The notes below the pieces were generated by a model. It did not search any database. It worked only from the letters and a program-made list of their open reading frames with translations, and had not been told where the DNA came from. Made by a program: the position numbers and the translations under genes. A stretch of 64,000 nt of DNA, taken from Rhodanobacter glycinis (GTDB lineage: Bacteria > Pseudomonadota > Gammaproteobacteria > Xanthomonadales > Rhodanobacteraceae). The DNA lies in assembly GCF_900114325.1 (NCBI RefSeq), contig NZ_FOSR01000003.1:305477-369476 (forward strand). The letters run 5' to 3'. This document shows positions 25,985 through 35,203 of the stretch, piece by piece (positions within the stretch are counted from its first letter, which is position 1; the number at the start of each line of letters is the position of its first letter).

Positions 25985-27291
25985 TGTTCGGTTACTACCT
26001 CGACCTGGCCTTGCGCAGCCTGAGGCGCAACAAGGTGCTGACCACGCTGATGGTGCTGGCGCTGGCGCTGGGTATCGGCGCGTGCATCACCACGCTGACC
26101 GTGCTCAAGCTGCTGTCGGGCGATCCGATTCCGCAGAAGAGTGCGCAGCTGTTCTATCCGCAACTCGACCCCTATCCGGCGAACCAACCCTTCTCGCGCA
26201 GCGGGAAGCGGTTGCCGTTCCTGATGAGCTATGTCGACGCGATGAACCTGATTCATGCGCACAAGGCGGAGCGTCAGGCGGCGATGGCCATGTCGCAGGT
26301 CAAGCTGATGCCGCCATCGGGCGAGGGCAAGCCGTTCTACGCGCAGGGCGTGCTGGCTACGGCAGACTTTTTCCCGATGTTCGACGCGCCATTCCAATAT
26401 GGATCGGGGTGGACGGCGGCGGACGATGACAGCCGCGCGCAGGTCGTGGTGATCGCCGGCTATCTCAATGACAAGTTGTTCGGTGGCGCGAACAGCGTGG
26501 GAAAGATGATCCGCATCGAGGATCACGACTTCCGCATCATCGGGGTGTTGCGCGCATGGGCGCCGCAACCGCGCTTCTATGCGCTGCACCTGGGCGGGCG
26601 CAGCTACGGCAAGGGTGATGCGGTGTTCCTGCCACTGCAGGGCGCGCGCGCCGATGGACTGATGCCGAGCGCGATGATGGGCTATGGCAAGTCGATTGAT
26701 GTGGATCACCTGGAGTCGGCCGAGGCGATCTGGCTAGGTCTGTGGGTGCAGTTGCCGAACGCTGCCGCTGTCTCGACGTATCGATCATTCCTGGGCAATT
26801 ACGCCAGGGAGCAGGTGAGTCTGGGCCGATTCCGGAAATCGCATACGGCGCTTTCCGGCCTGATGGAGTGGATGCGCAGCGAACATGTGGTGCCCGAGGA
26901 CGTGCGCCTGCAGGCGGGTTTGGCCTTCGGCTTTCTGCTGATCTGCGTGGTGAACACGGTGGGTCTGCTGCTGGCCAAGTGTTTGCGGCGCTCGCGCGAG
27001 ATCGGCGTGCGTCGTGCGCTGGGGGCATCGCGCGGAGCGATCTTCGCGCAGTTCATGGTGGAGGCGGCCATCGTGGGTCTGGCCGGCGGCGTGCTTGGCC
27101 TGTGCTTCGCGGAACTCGGCCTGCTCGGCATCCGCCATCAGCCGGCGCAGTACGCCAGCCTCGCGCACCTGGATCTGTCGATGTTCCTGTTTACCTTCGT
27201 GGTGGCACTGGCCGCCAGCCTGGTTGCCGGCCTGCTGCCCGCGTGGCGCGCCTGCGTGGTGGCGCCCGCCCCGCAACTGAAAGACGCCTAA
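25981..27291 (+). CDS. Array permease A6 (lacks the Cys pair)
   Basis: This 436-residue A-class permease starts MMFGYYLDLALRSLRRNKVL. AGGAG at 25969-25973 fits the ATG at 25981; 25984 is equally possible. It has canonical FFPMFDAPFQYGSGWTAADD and KLFGGANSVGKMI. The region that carries the conserved cysteines in other copies reads MMGYGKSIDVDHLESAEAIW, with neither Cys. The pre-helix motif is WMRSEHVVPED, where Met-Arg replaces Leu-Asp. The loop reads REIGVRRALGASRGAIFAQF. B6 follows after 12 bases with AAAGGAG in between. Confidence 0.92.
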   Translation: MMFGYYLDLALRSLRRNKVLTTLMVLALALGIGACITTLTVLKLLSGDPIPQKSAQLFYPQLDPYPANQPFSRSGKRLPFLMSYVDAMNLIHAHKAERQAAMAMSQVKLMPPSGEGKPFYAQGVLATADFFPMFDAPFQYGSGWTAADDDSRAQVVVIAGYLNDKLFGGANSVGKMIRIEDHDFRIIGVLRAWAPQPRFYALHLGGRSYGKGDAVFLPLQGARADGLMPSAMMGYGKSIDVDHLESAEAIWLGLWVQLPNAAAVSTYRSFLGNYAREQVSLGRFRKSHTALSGLMEWMRSEHVVPEDVRLQAGLAFGFLLICVVNTVGLLLAKCLRRSREIGVRRALGASRGAIFAQFMVEAAIVGLAGGVLGLCFAELGLLGIRHQPAQYASLAHLDLSMFLFTFVVALAASLVAGLLPAWRACVVAPAPQLKDA

Positions 27292-27303
27292 AGGAGAACA
27301 CCC

Positions 27304-28509
27304 ATGGAAATCCGTCCGATTTTCTCCAGCCTGCGTCGGCATCGCATTCCGGCCCTGTTGATCGTGCTGGAGATCGCACTGGCCTGCGCGGTGCTGTGCA
27401 ATGCGGTGTTCATGATCGGCCAGCGCATGGCGAACATCCATTGGCCCAATGGCATCGACGAGGCCGGCATCTCGGTCATCACGGTGAACGGCACCGATGC
27501 CAAACTCGCCGCCAGCAACATTCCGCGTGACCTGGCTGCCCTGCGTGGCGTTGCCGGCGTCACGGCGGCTGCAGCGGTGACCAGCATGCCGCTGGATCAG
27601 AGTCCGGCCTTGACCGGATTCACCACGACACCAGACGGCAAGACCACAGTGAACACGTCGGTGTATTTCATGGGGCGTGGCGGCGAGCAGGCGCTTGGGC
27701 TGCATCTTCTGCAAGGGCGCTTTTTCAACGCCGAGGAATATGCGGACAGCGGCTTGAAGGATTTCCAGTCCACTGCGCATGTCGCGCTGGTGACTGCCAG
27801 TGATGCGAAACGGCTCTGGCCCGGCAAGGATGCGCTGGGCAAGCAGCTGTATGCCAACGGCAAAAGCTGGACCGTGGTCGGCGTGGTCAGCGATGTGCTG
27901 GCGATGGATCCGACCACCAGTGGCCCCGGAGGTCGCTATTCCAGCGTGTTCTATCCGTCGCAACCCGACGGCATGATGGGCAACTACGTGGTGCGCAGCG
28001 CGCCGCAGGATCGCGACCGCATCGTGCGCGAAGCGGTGCAAACCATCAGCGCCCTGAACCCGGGAGCGGTGGTGGAAGGCAAGACCTATGCGCGGATGCG
28101 CAGCGACTATTTCGCCAACACCAGCTCCATGGTGTGGATGCTGGTGCTGGTGTGCGCGGTGATGCTGGCGGTGACCGTGTTCGGCATCGTCGGGCTCACC
28201 AGCTTCTGGGTGGGCCAGCGTCGGCGTCAGATTGGCATCCGTCGCGCCGTGGGCGCCACGCGCGGCCACATTCTTCACTACTTCCAGACCGAAAATTTCC
28301 TGCTCAGCACGGGCGGCGTGGTAGTCGGCATGCTGCTGGCCTTCGGCATCAACCTGTACCTGATGCAGCACTACGCGATGACGCGCATGCCCTGGTACTA
28401 CCTGCCGGGCGGTGCGGTTGCACTGTGGTTGATCGGTCAACTCGCGGTACTTGGGCCGGCGTTGCGCGCCGCAGCGGTACCGCCGGTGGTGGCGACGCGG
28501 AGCGTGTGA
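27304..28509 (+). CDS. Array permease B6
   Basis: This 401-residue B-class permease starts MEIRPIFSSLRRHRIPALLI with helix 1 EIALACAVLCNAVFMIGQRM. The periplasmic part is relatively short (NGTDAKLAASNIPRDLAAL) with LGLHLLQGRFFNAEEYADSG, where LLQGR replaces the usual (V/I)AGR. Helix 2 ends FGIVGLTSFWVGQRRRQIGI; the loop continues RRAVGATRGHILHYFQTENF. It ends VPPVVATRSV. Its TGATG stop opens only an 11-codon ORF, so the relay geometry is absent at this junction. Confidence 0.92.
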   Translation: MEIRPIFSSLRRHRIPALLIVLEIALACAVLCNAVFMIGQRMANIHWPNGIDEAGISVITVNGTDAKLAASNIPRDLAALRGVAGVTAAAAVTSMPLDQSPALTGFTTTPDGKTTVNTSVYFMGRGGEQALGLHLLQGRFFNAEEYADSGLKDFQSTAHVALVTASDAKRLWPGKDALGKQLYANGKSWTVVGVVSDVLAMDPTTSGPGGRYSSVFYPSQPDGMMGNYVVRSAPQDRDRIVREAVQTISALNPGAVVEGKTYARMRSDYFANTSSMVWMLVLVCAVMLAVTVFGIVGLTSFWVGQRRRQIGIRRAVGATRGHILHYFQTENFLLSTGGVVVGMLLAFGINLYLMQHYAMTRMPWYYLPGGAVALWLIGQLAVLGPALRAAAVPPVVATRSV

Positions 28510-28515
28510 TGTTTT

Positions 28516-28627
28516 CCCTTCTCCCTCCGGGAGAAGGTGCCTGAAAGGCGGATGAGGGTACGGGTATAGCGTGGCGTTGCGCGTTGGCCGAACCCTCACC
28601 CCAACCCCTCTCCCGACGGGAGAGGGG
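28516..28627. repeat. REP-like element, class I, B6-A7 spacer
   Basis: Arms CCCTTCTCCCTCCGGGAGAA and CCTCTCCCGACGGGAGAGG bound the standard ~110-bp form, with GGCGGATGAGGGTACGGG inside. Confidence 0.8.
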
Positions 28628-28655
28628 CTTTGAATCAAATGTGAGGAGTAAGCGG

Positions 28656-29978
28656 ATGTTCGGCTATTACCTGGATCTCGCATTGCGCAGCCTCAGGCGC
28701 AACAAGGTGCTCAGTGCGCTGATGATGCTGGCGATTGCGCTGGGCATTGGTGCATCGATCACCATGCTGACGGTGCTGCACAATCTGTCGGGCAATCCGT
28801 TGCCGCAGCGCAGTGGCGTACTGTTCCATCCGCAGGTGGATCCGCGACCGGCGAATCTTCCTGGTGCCTCCAAAGAGCCGCCGGACGGCCTCACATATCT
28901 CGACGCGGTGAATCTGTATCAGCTCGGCATCGCGCCGCGTCGCGCGGTGATGAGCGCCAACTGGCTACCCACGCGGCTCGATGCGCCGGACAGTCCGCTG
29001 GCGATGCGTACCGACCGCGCGACCACGGCGGATTTCTTCGCCATGTTCGACGTGCCGTTCGTCTACGGTTCGGCGTGGTCGGCACAGGATGACGCGAACC
29101 ATGCGCAAGTCGTGGTGTTGTCGAAGGCGCTGAACCAGAAGCTGTTTGGTGGTGCCGACAGCGTTGGCAAGACGCTGGTGATTGCCACCAAGACCTTTCG
29201 CGTGGTCGGCGTGATCGGCGACTGGAATCCGCAGCCGCATTTCTATGACGTGGATGACGTTAATGATGGCGGCGCCTTTGCCGATGCCGAGCAGATGTAC
29301 CTGCCGTTCTTTACCTGGCTGAACCTGCCACAGGACTACGGCTACGGGCCCATGCGCTGCTGGGGTAACGACCCGAACGCTGGCGGCCATGATCCGAAGG
29401 CGAAGCAATGTACCTGGGCGCAATTCTGGGTAGAGCTGGACACGGCGGCGCAAGTGGACAGCTACCGCTCCGCACTGAAGCAGTACAGCGAACAGCAGCA
29501 CCAGCTTGGTCGCTTCCAACGCGCGCCCAATGTGCGTTTGCGCGGGCTGCTTGATTGGTTGGACTACAAGCACGTAGTCCCGGTGACGGTGCGTATGCAG
29601 ACCTGGATCGCATTCGGCGTGTTGTTGATCTGCATGATCAACACGGTGGGCCTGATGGTGGCCAAGTTCCTGCGTAAATCCGGTGAGATCGGTGTGCGTC
29701 GTGCGTTGGGTGCCTCGGGCCGCGCGGTGTTCCTGCAGTGTCTGGTGGAGGCTGGAGTGGTGGGTGTGGCTGGTGGCCTGCTTGGCTTGCCGCTGGCCTG
29801 GATCGGGTTGTGGATGGTGCGGCAGCAGCCGGTGAGCTTTGCCGCTTCGGCGCACCTGGATCTCTCCATGCTGGGTGCGGCCTTGTTACTGGCGTTGCTG
29901 GCTACCTTGGGGGCCGGCGTCTGGCCGGCATGGCGTGCCTCGCGCGTAGCGCCCGCCTTGCAGGTGAAGTCGCTATGA
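28656..29978 (+). CDS. Array permease A7
   Basis: This 440-residue A-class permease starts MFGYYLDLALRSLRRNKVL, with GAGGAG 9-14 bases upstream. Helix 1 carries ALGIGASITMLTVLHNLSGN. The Cys pair is present within a long loop (MRCWGNDPNAGG and AKQCTWAQFWVEL). The signature is shifted to DFFAMFDVPFVYGSAWSAQD. The motif WLDYKHVVPVT precedes helix 2 and the loop is GEIGVRRALGASGRAVFLQC. Its stop overlaps the B7 start by four bases (ATGA at 29975-29978), the only overlapping A-B junction in the array. Confidence 0.92.
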   Translation: MFGYYLDLALRSLRRNKVLSALMMLAIALGIGASITMLTVLHNLSGNPLPQRSGVLFHPQVDPRPANLPGASKEPPDGLTYLDAVNLYQLGIAPRRAVMSANWLPTRLDAPDSPLAMRTDRATTADFFAMFDVPFVYGSAWSAQDDANHAQVVVLSKALNQKLFGGADSVGKTLVIATKTFRVVGVIGDWNPQPHFYDVDDVNDGGAFADAEQMYLPFFTWLNLPQDYGYGPMRCWGNDPNAGGHDPKAKQCTWAQFWVELDTAAQVDSYRSALKQYSEQQHQLGRFQRAPNVRLRGLLDWLDYKHVVPVTVRMQTWIAFGVLLICMINTVGLMVAKFLRKSGEIGVRRALGASGRAVFLQCLVEAGVVGVAGGLLGLPLAWIGLWMVRQQPVSFAASAHLDLSMLGAALLLALLATLGAGVWPAWRASRVAPALQVKSL

Positions 29979-31195
29979 GAACCTTTCGTCAGATACAGCC
30001 CATTCTTGCCGCGTTGCGCAGTCACAAGACAGCGGTGATTTTGCTGGTGTTGGAGATCGCGCTGACCATGGCGGTGCTTGGCAACCTGGTATTCATCGTG
30101 TACGGCACGATCCAGCGCTCGCACGTATCAACCGGGGTGGCGGAAAGCCAGATCGGCTTGATCCAGAGCATCACCGTGATCGGTGAGCAGTCGCAGGGAA
30201 CGACGGCTGGTGATCTGGCGGCGCTGCGCAACGTGCCCGGTGTAACGCATGCGGCCTATGGAGGTCCGCCGCTGTGGTACGTCGAGCGCGACCCGGTGTT
30301 TCTTGATCCATCACGCCAGCACCCGGTGGCGCAGATGTACGAGTTCCAGGGTAGCCAGGACCTCAGTCGGACGCTGGGGTTGCACATTGTGGAGGGGCAT
30401 GACTTCAGCGATGACGAATTGCCCGTGCTTGCCAAGATGAGCATGAGCAAGGATTTCCAGTTCCCGGTACTCATCACGCGTGCGTTGGCTGACCGCCTGT
30501 ATCCGGGAGGCAACGCACTCGGCCGCGTGCTGTACGACGGCAATGCCGCCTCGCGGGTGGTGGGGATTGTGGATCACCTGCGAGGCGAGATTACCGGCCG
30601 CCCTGATGATGACTATTCGATGGTCTACGAGTACGTGGTCGGCGCACAGAACATGGGGGGCGGCTTCATGATCCGGGCCAGCGATCCGGCACGCTTGCCG
30701 CAGGTTTTGCATGCTGCCGCCGCAGCCTTGCAGAAGGCCGACCCGGCGCATGTGCAGAACAAGCTGTTCACCATGCCGGAACTGCGCGCCAAGTATTTTC
30801 GCAGCGACCTCGCTACCGGCCGCATGTTGCTGGCGATCATCCTGATCCTGCTTGTAGTCACCGCGCTTGGCGTGAGCGGATTGGCCAGCTTCTGGGTGCA
30901 GCAACGTCGTCGGCAGATCGGCATGCGTCGCGCGCTGGGTGCCACCCGCGGCGACATCCTGCGTTACTTCCAGATCGAAAACTTTCTCATCGTCACTGGC
31001 GGCGTGCTGCTGGGCGCGCTGTTCGCCTATGCGTTGAATCTGTTCCTTATGCATCGCTTCGAGTTGGCGCACCTGCCGGCGAACTACCTACTGGCGGGGG
31101 CCGTGGCGTTGTGGCTTCTCGGGCAGTTGGCGGTATTGGGTCCGGCGTTGCGTGCGGCGGCGGTACCGCCGGTGGTGGCGACGAGGAGCGTGTGA
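29975..31195 (+). CDS. Array permease B7
   Basis: This 406-residue B-class permease starts MRTFRQIQPILAALRSHKTA, two residues longer at the N-terminus than its relatives. Helix 1 has EIALTMAVLGNLVFIVYGTI, so Gly replaces the Cys of the CN motif kept in most B copies. The periplasmic domain includes EFQGSQDLSRTLGLHIVEGH, again lacking the AGR phrase. Helix 2 ends LGVSGLASFWVQQRRRQIGM. It ends VPPVVATRSV, then GAGGAG and TGATG opening a 15-codon ORF to A8. Confidence 0.92.
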   Translation: MRTFRQIQPILAALRSHKTAVILLVLEIALTMAVLGNLVFIVYGTIQRSHVSTGVAESQIGLIQSITVIGEQSQGTTAGDLAALRNVPGVTHAAYGGPPLWYVERDPVFLDPSRQHPVAQMYEFQGSQDLSRTLGLHIVEGHDFSDDELPVLAKMSMSKDFQFPVLITRALADRLYPGGNALGRVLYDGNAASRVVGIVDHLRGEITGRPDDDYSMVYEYVVGAQNMGGGFMIRASDPARLPQVLHAAAAALQKADPAHVQNKLFTMPELRAKYFRSDLATGRMLLAIILILLVVTALGVSGLASFWVQQRRRQIGMRRALGATRGDILRYFQIENFLIVTGGVLLGALFAYALNLFLMHRFELAHLPANYLLAGAVALWLLGQLAVLGPALRAAAVPPVVATRSV

Positions 31196-31242
31196 TGACA
31201 ACTGGAAGTGCGGTGATTCCCGTGATGGCAGGAGGCTCATGA
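31195..31242 (+). other. Relay ORF without repeat, B7 to A8 (15 codons)
   Basis: This is the shortest inter-pair junction. The ATG overlaps the B7 stop (TGATG) and its own TGA (31240-31242) overlaps the A8 start codons (ATGATG). No repeat is present. It may show the ancestral junction before repeats entered the other spacers, which is inference. Confidence 0.45.
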
Positions 31243-32552
31243 TGTTCGGTTACTACCTCGACCTGGCATGGCGCAGCCTGAAGCGCACGCCCGTACTCAC
31301 CGGCCTGATGGTGCTGGCCATCGGCCTGGGCATCGGTGCGTCGATGACGATGCTGACGGTGTTGCACGTGATGACTGACGACCCGATGCCGGGGCGCAGT
31401 GCGCACTTGTACACGCCGCATCTGGATCCCTTGCCGCGGGACTACAAGCTGCGGGACGGCAGTCCGGACCCCACCGACGACATGACCTGGCCCGATGCGA
31501 TGGCGCTGCTCAAGGCGCATCGCGGTGTGCGGCAGGCGGCGATGTCGGGCGGCTCGTTGCTGCTGCGTCCGGCGCGCGCGGATCTGCGCCCGTTCTACGT
31601 GAGCGGGCGCTACGCCACGACGGATTTCTTCGCGCTGTTCGGCGTGCCGTTCGAGCAGGGCAGTGGCTGGAGCGCGGCGGATGACGCGGCCGGTGCACAG
31701 GTGGTGGTGCTGTCCGAGACACTGGCACGCAAGCTGTTCGGTACGGGCAAGGCGGTTGGCCAGACGGTGCGCCTGGGTGAGCACGACTTCCGGGTGATCG
31801 GCGTCACTGCCGATTGGGCGCCCAAACCGGTGTTCTATGACGATCAGACTGGCACCCAGTACAGCGATGCCGATTTGTTCTTCCTGCCGCTGTCGGTGGC
31901 AGTGGACGAAAAGTTGCAGGTCAGCGGCAACCGGTCCGGCTGGGTCCACGGTGACGATACTTCGTTGACCAGCGCAAACATGACTTGGCTGCAGTTCTGG
32001 GTGCAACTGGACACACCGGCCCAGGTGGCGGCGTATCGGCAATACCTGGTCGACTACTCCGCGCAGCAGAAGGCGCTGGGCCGTTTCCAACGCCCGCCTA
32101 CCAACGCCAAGCTGTACAGCCTGATGAGTTGGCTGGCGCACGAAAACCTGGTGCCAGGCGACGTGGACCTGCAGTTGTGGCTGGCGCTGGGTTTCCTGTT
32201 CGTGTGCCTGCTGAACATCGTGGCGTTGCTGTTGGCCAAGTTCCTGCGTCGCAGCGGCGCGATCAGCGTGCGCCGGGCGCTGGGTGCGCGGCGACGCGAC
32301 ATCTTCGTGCAGCTGGGCATCGAGTCCGCGCTGATCGGCGTGGCCGGCGGCGTGCTGGGCCTGGCCATCGCCCAGCTTGGCCTGTGGAGCATTCGTCAGC
32401 GCCCGGACGACTACGCCAAGCTGGCGCAGATGGATATGTCGATGCTGCTGGGCACGCTGGGGCTGGCCGTTCTCGCCAGCGTGTTGGCCGGCCTGCTGCC
32501 GGCGTGGCGTGCCTGTCGCGTGCCGCCGGCACTGCAACTGAAGGGAGGCTGA
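31242..32552 (+). CDS. Array permease A8 (lacks the Cys pair)
   Basis: This 436-residue A-class permease starts MFGYYLDLAWRSLKRTPVLT. AGGAGG six bases upstream favours 31242 over the ATG at 31239. The normally Cys-bearing region reads NRSGWVHGDDTSLTSANMTW, with no Cys. Other departures are FFALFGVPFEQGSGWSAADD, KLFGTGKAVGQTV (Thr instead of Gly, shared with A10 and A11), WLAHENLVPGD before helix 2, and loop GAISVRRALGARRRDIFVQL with Ala-Ile-Ser for Glu-Ile-Gly. B8 starts three bases after the stop. Confidence 0.92.
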   Translation: MFGYYLDLAWRSLKRTPVLTGLMVLAIGLGIGASMTMLTVLHVMTDDPMPGRSAHLYTPHLDPLPRDYKLRDGSPDPTDDMTWPDAMALLKAHRGVRQAAMSGGSLLLRPARADLRPFYVSGRYATTDFFALFGVPFEQGSGWSAADDAAGAQVVVLSETLARKLFGTGKAVGQTVRLGEHDFRVIGVTADWAPKPVFYDDQTGTQYSDADLFFLPLSVAVDEKLQVSGNRSGWVHGDDTSLTSANMTWLQFWVQLDTPAQVAAYRQYLVDYSAQQKALGRFQRPPTNAKLYSLMSWLAHENLVPGDVDLQLWLALGFLFVCLLNIVALLLAKFLRRSGAISVRRALGARRRDIFVQLGIESALIGVAGGVLGLAIAQLGLWSIRQRPDDYAKLAQMDMSMLLGTLGLAVLASVLAGLLPAWRACRVPPALQLKGG

Positions 32553-32555
32553 GAC

Positions 32556-33788
32556 ATGCCGATTCGACCGATTCTTTCCACGCTGCACAAGCACAAGCTC
32601 ACCGCCACCTTGCTGACCCTGCAGGTGGCCTTCACCTGCGCCATCGTCTGCAACGTGGTGTTCATGGTGGCGCAGCGCGTGCAGCGCATCAGCGTGTCCA
32701 CCGGCATCGCTGAAAGCGAGCTGTCGGCGATCCACAGCCGCGGCATTGAAAAAGGCGAGAACCCGCAGGCACGCCATACGGCCGACCTGGCGGCCTTGCG
32801 CGCGATTCCCGGCGTGCAATCCGTGGCGGCGGTCAGCTATGCGCTGCCGCTGGACCAGAGTGAATCCTCCAGCGGCATCTGCCCCAGCAAGGAGGCGCTG
32901 GACCGGGCGATGCAACGCAACTCGATCGACGGCAGCGGTTGCATGGAACCTGCCATATACGACGGCACGCCGGGCCTGGTCGGCACGCTGGGCCTGCACC
33001 TGGTGGCGGGGCGCGATTTCCTGCCGGATGAGTACGTGAGCAAGGGCAAGCCCGCGGTGGCGATCATCACGCGGGCCCTCGCGCAGAAGATGTATCCGGG
33101 GCAGGCGGCGCTGGGGAAGGACATGTATGACGGAGACAACTTCATCCGCGTGGTCGGCATCGTCGATACCCTGCTGCGGCCGGCCCCACGCCAGCCGGGC
33201 ACCGCCGACGACAGCATGATCTTCCCGCAGTTGCCTGACCATGCCAGCGCCACTTATGTGTTGCGCAGCGCGCCCGGCGATCGCCTGCGTGTGCTCAAGG
33301 CGGCCGAGGCCGCACTGCTCAAGGCCAGCCCCAACCGCATCATCGATCCGAAGCAAATGGAGACCTACAGCCAGATCCGCGCTGAATATTTCCAGCGCGA
33401 TACCACCATGATCGGCCTGTTGATCGCCTCGGCGCTGGGTTTGCTGTTCGTCACCGCGCTGGGCATCGCCGGGTTGGCGAATTTCTGGGTGCAACAGCGC
33501 ACGCGCAGCATCGGCATCCGCCGCGCGATTGGAGCAACACGCAGCGACATCCTGCACTACTTCCAGGCCGAGAACTTCCTCATCGTTACCGCCGGCGTGG
33601 TGCTGGGCGTACTGCTGGCGATCGGCCTGAACCTGCTGCTGATGACCCACTACGAATTGCCGCGCCTGCCGTTGTGGTACTTGCCCGTGGGGGCACTGGC
33701 GCTGTGGGTGCTCGGTCAGCTTGCGGTGCTGTCGCCGGCGCTGCGCGCCTCGAACGTGCCGCCGGTGGTGGCCACGCGCAGCGTGTGA
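32556..33788 (+). CDS. Array permease B8
   Basis: This 410-residue B-class permease starts MPIRPILSTLHKHKLTATLL with helix 1 QVAFTCAIVCNVVFMVAQRV. It has its own periplasmic cysteines, SGICPSKEALD and GSGCMEP (near residues 109 and 129), not present in the other B copies; its A partner lacks the usual Cys pair. The domain then has LGLHLVAGRDFLPDEYVSKG. Helix 2 ends LGIAGLANFWVQQRTRSIGI; Asn replaces Ser of SFW. It ends VPPVVATRSV with a plain TGA, without TGATG. Confidence 0.92.
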   Translation: MPIRPILSTLHKHKLTATLLTLQVAFTCAIVCNVVFMVAQRVQRISVSTGIAESELSAIHSRGIEKGENPQARHTADLAALRAIPGVQSVAAVSYALPLDQSESSSGICPSKEALDRAMQRNSIDGSGCMEPAIYDGTPGLVGTLGLHLVAGRDFLPDEYVSKGKPAVAIITRALAQKMYPGQAALGKDMYDGDNFIRVVGIVDTLLRPAPRQPGTADDSMIFPQLPDHASATYVLRSAPGDRLRVLKAAEAALLKASPNRIIDPKQMETYSQIRAEYFQRDTTMIGLLIASALGLLFVTALGIAGLANFWVQQRTRSIGIRRAIGATRSDILHYFQAENFLIVTAGVVLGVLLAIGLNLLLMTHYELPRLPLWYLPVGALALWVLGQLAVLSPALRASNVPPVVATRSV

Positions 33789-33790
33789 GC

Positions 33791-33842
33791 TTTTCCTTCC
33801 CCGTTAGGGTGGGGCGATATGCAAGGCCTCCCGAAGGGGAGG
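33791..33842. repeat. Degenerate CCTTCCCC-type repeat, B8-A9 spacer
   Basis: The 76-bp spacer holds CCTTCCCCGTTAGGGTGGGG and CCTCCCGAAGGGGAGGG, two small hairpins recalling class I without its interior. No relay ORF crosses it. Confidence 0.5.
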
Positions 33843-33864
33843 GAGTTTGGCAAGGAGAAGCGGA

Positions 33865-35193
33865 ATGTTTGGTTACTACCTCGATCTGGCGCTGCGCAGC
33901 CTCAGGCGGAGCAAGACACTTGCCACCATGATGGTGATGGCGTTGGCCGTGGGCATCGGTGCCAGCATGACCACGTTGACGGTGGCGCATCTGCTGTCGG
34001 GCGATCCGGTGCCGGGACACAGCGCGACGCTCTATCACCCGCAATTGAATCCCACCATGCCGCCGCGGTTGGTTCACGAGCCGACCAGTGCGATGGATTA
34101 CCGCTCCGCGATGGATCTGTGGAGCGCGCATCGTGCCGACCGCCAGACACTGGTCGCGAGCAGCCCGGTAAAGGTGCGGGTCGAAGGTTCGGGCGAACCG
34201 CCGTTGCCGCGGCAGGTATTGCTGACGACCAGCGATTTTTTCCCGATGTTCGATGTGCCGTTTCGCTACGGCGGCCCGTGGGCGCCGACGGACGAAGGAC
34301 CGCATGCACGGGTGGTGGTGATCTCGTCAACGCTAAACGAACAGCTGTTCGGTGGAGCCAACAGCGTGGGCCGAAGCCTTCGCCTGCGCGACAGTGATGT
34401 GCGCATCGTGGGCGTGATGGCACCTTGGCGGCCGGCGCCGCGCTTCTACGACATCTGGCAAGGGCGCTACCGGCACGGCAATACCGAGAGTTTCTACAAC
34501 GATCCGGAGGACATCTACACGCCTGTTGCCACCGGCCTGGACATCTTCGCGGGGCAGGTGCCCGGCGTGCCCGTGCATTTCTGCTGGGACATGGGCGCGG
34601 ACGGAAAGTCGATGCAGACCGCGCCATGCGCGTGGCTTTCCCTCTGGGTGCAGCTTTCCAGCCCAGCCAAGGTCCACAACTACGCCGAATTCCTGAAGGG
34701 ATATGCGCAGCAGCAGAAACGACTGGGCCGTTACACCAGCGACCAGACGCGCCTGCAGAGCCTGATGCAGTGGCTGGAATGGAACCGGGTGGTTCCCGGC
34801 ACCGTACGCATGCAGGCCTGGATGGCACAGGCCTTCCTGCTGATCTGCCTGGTCAACACGGTGGGACTGCTGCTGACCCGGTTCCTGCGTCGCTCCGGCG
34901 AGATCGGCGTGCGGCGCGCGATGGGTGCCAGCCGCCGCGCCGTGTTCACGCAATGCCTGGTGGAGGCGGGTCTGATCGGCCTGCTCGGGGGAGTGGGTGG
35001 CTGGTTGCTGACCCTGCTGGGGCTGTGGATGGTGCGCCAGCAGCCGGTGGCCTATGCCGACCTGGCGCATCTGGACCTGCCCATGTTCTTCGGCACCTTC
35101 GCGATGTCGCTAGCTGCCAGCCTGTTGGCGGGCGTGCTGCCGGCCCTGCGCGCCAGCCGCGTGCCGATCGGTTTCCAGTTGAAGACGCTTTGA
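33865..35193 (+). CDS. Array permease A9
   Basis: This 442-residue A-class permease starts MFGYYLDLALRSLRRSKTLA, with AAGGAGAAG 7-15 bases upstream. It is the closest copy to A4: MDLWSAHRADRQTLVASSPV, RDSDVRIVGVMAPWRPAPRF, and a long YNDPEDIYTPVATGLDIFAG loop. The Cys pair is present (HFCWDM and APCAWLSL). The motif WLEWNRVVPGT precedes helix 2, and the loop reads GEIGVRRAMGASRRAVFTQC. It ends FQLKTL, as A4 ends LQLKTL. B9 follows after ten bases with AGGAG. Confidence 0.92.
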   Translation: MFGYYLDLALRSLRRSKTLATMMVMALAVGIGASMTTLTVAHLLSGDPVPGHSATLYHPQLNPTMPPRLVHEPTSAMDYRSAMDLWSAHRADRQTLVASSPVKVRVEGSGEPPLPRQVLLTTSDFFPMFDVPFRYGGPWAPTDEGPHARVVVISSTLNEQLFGGANSVGRSLRLRDSDVRIVGVMAPWRPAPRFYDIWQGRYRHGNTESFYNDPEDIYTPVATGLDIFAGQVPGVPVHFCWDMGADGKSMQTAPCAWLSLWVQLSSPAKVHNYAEFLKGYAQQQKRLGRYTSDQTRLQSLMQWLEWNRVVPGTVRMQAWMAQAFLLICLVNTVGLLLTRFLRRSGEIGVRRAMGASRRAVFTQCLVEAGLIGLLGGVGGWLLTLLGLWMVRQQPVAYADLAHLDLPMFFGTFAMSLAASLLAGVLPALRASRVPIGFQLKTL

Positions 35194-35203
35194 GGAGATG
35201 GCC

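Noticed and set aside
26785..28683. 632-codon minus-strand frame across pair 6
   Set aside because: Same reason: antisense shadow of A6/B6, and it runs through a class I repeat.
31047..33650. 867-codon open frame on the minus strand across pairs 7 and 8
   Set aside because: It lies opposite well-supported permease genes; the translated sequence is His/Gln/Arg-rich without domains, as expected for the complement of GC-rich codons.
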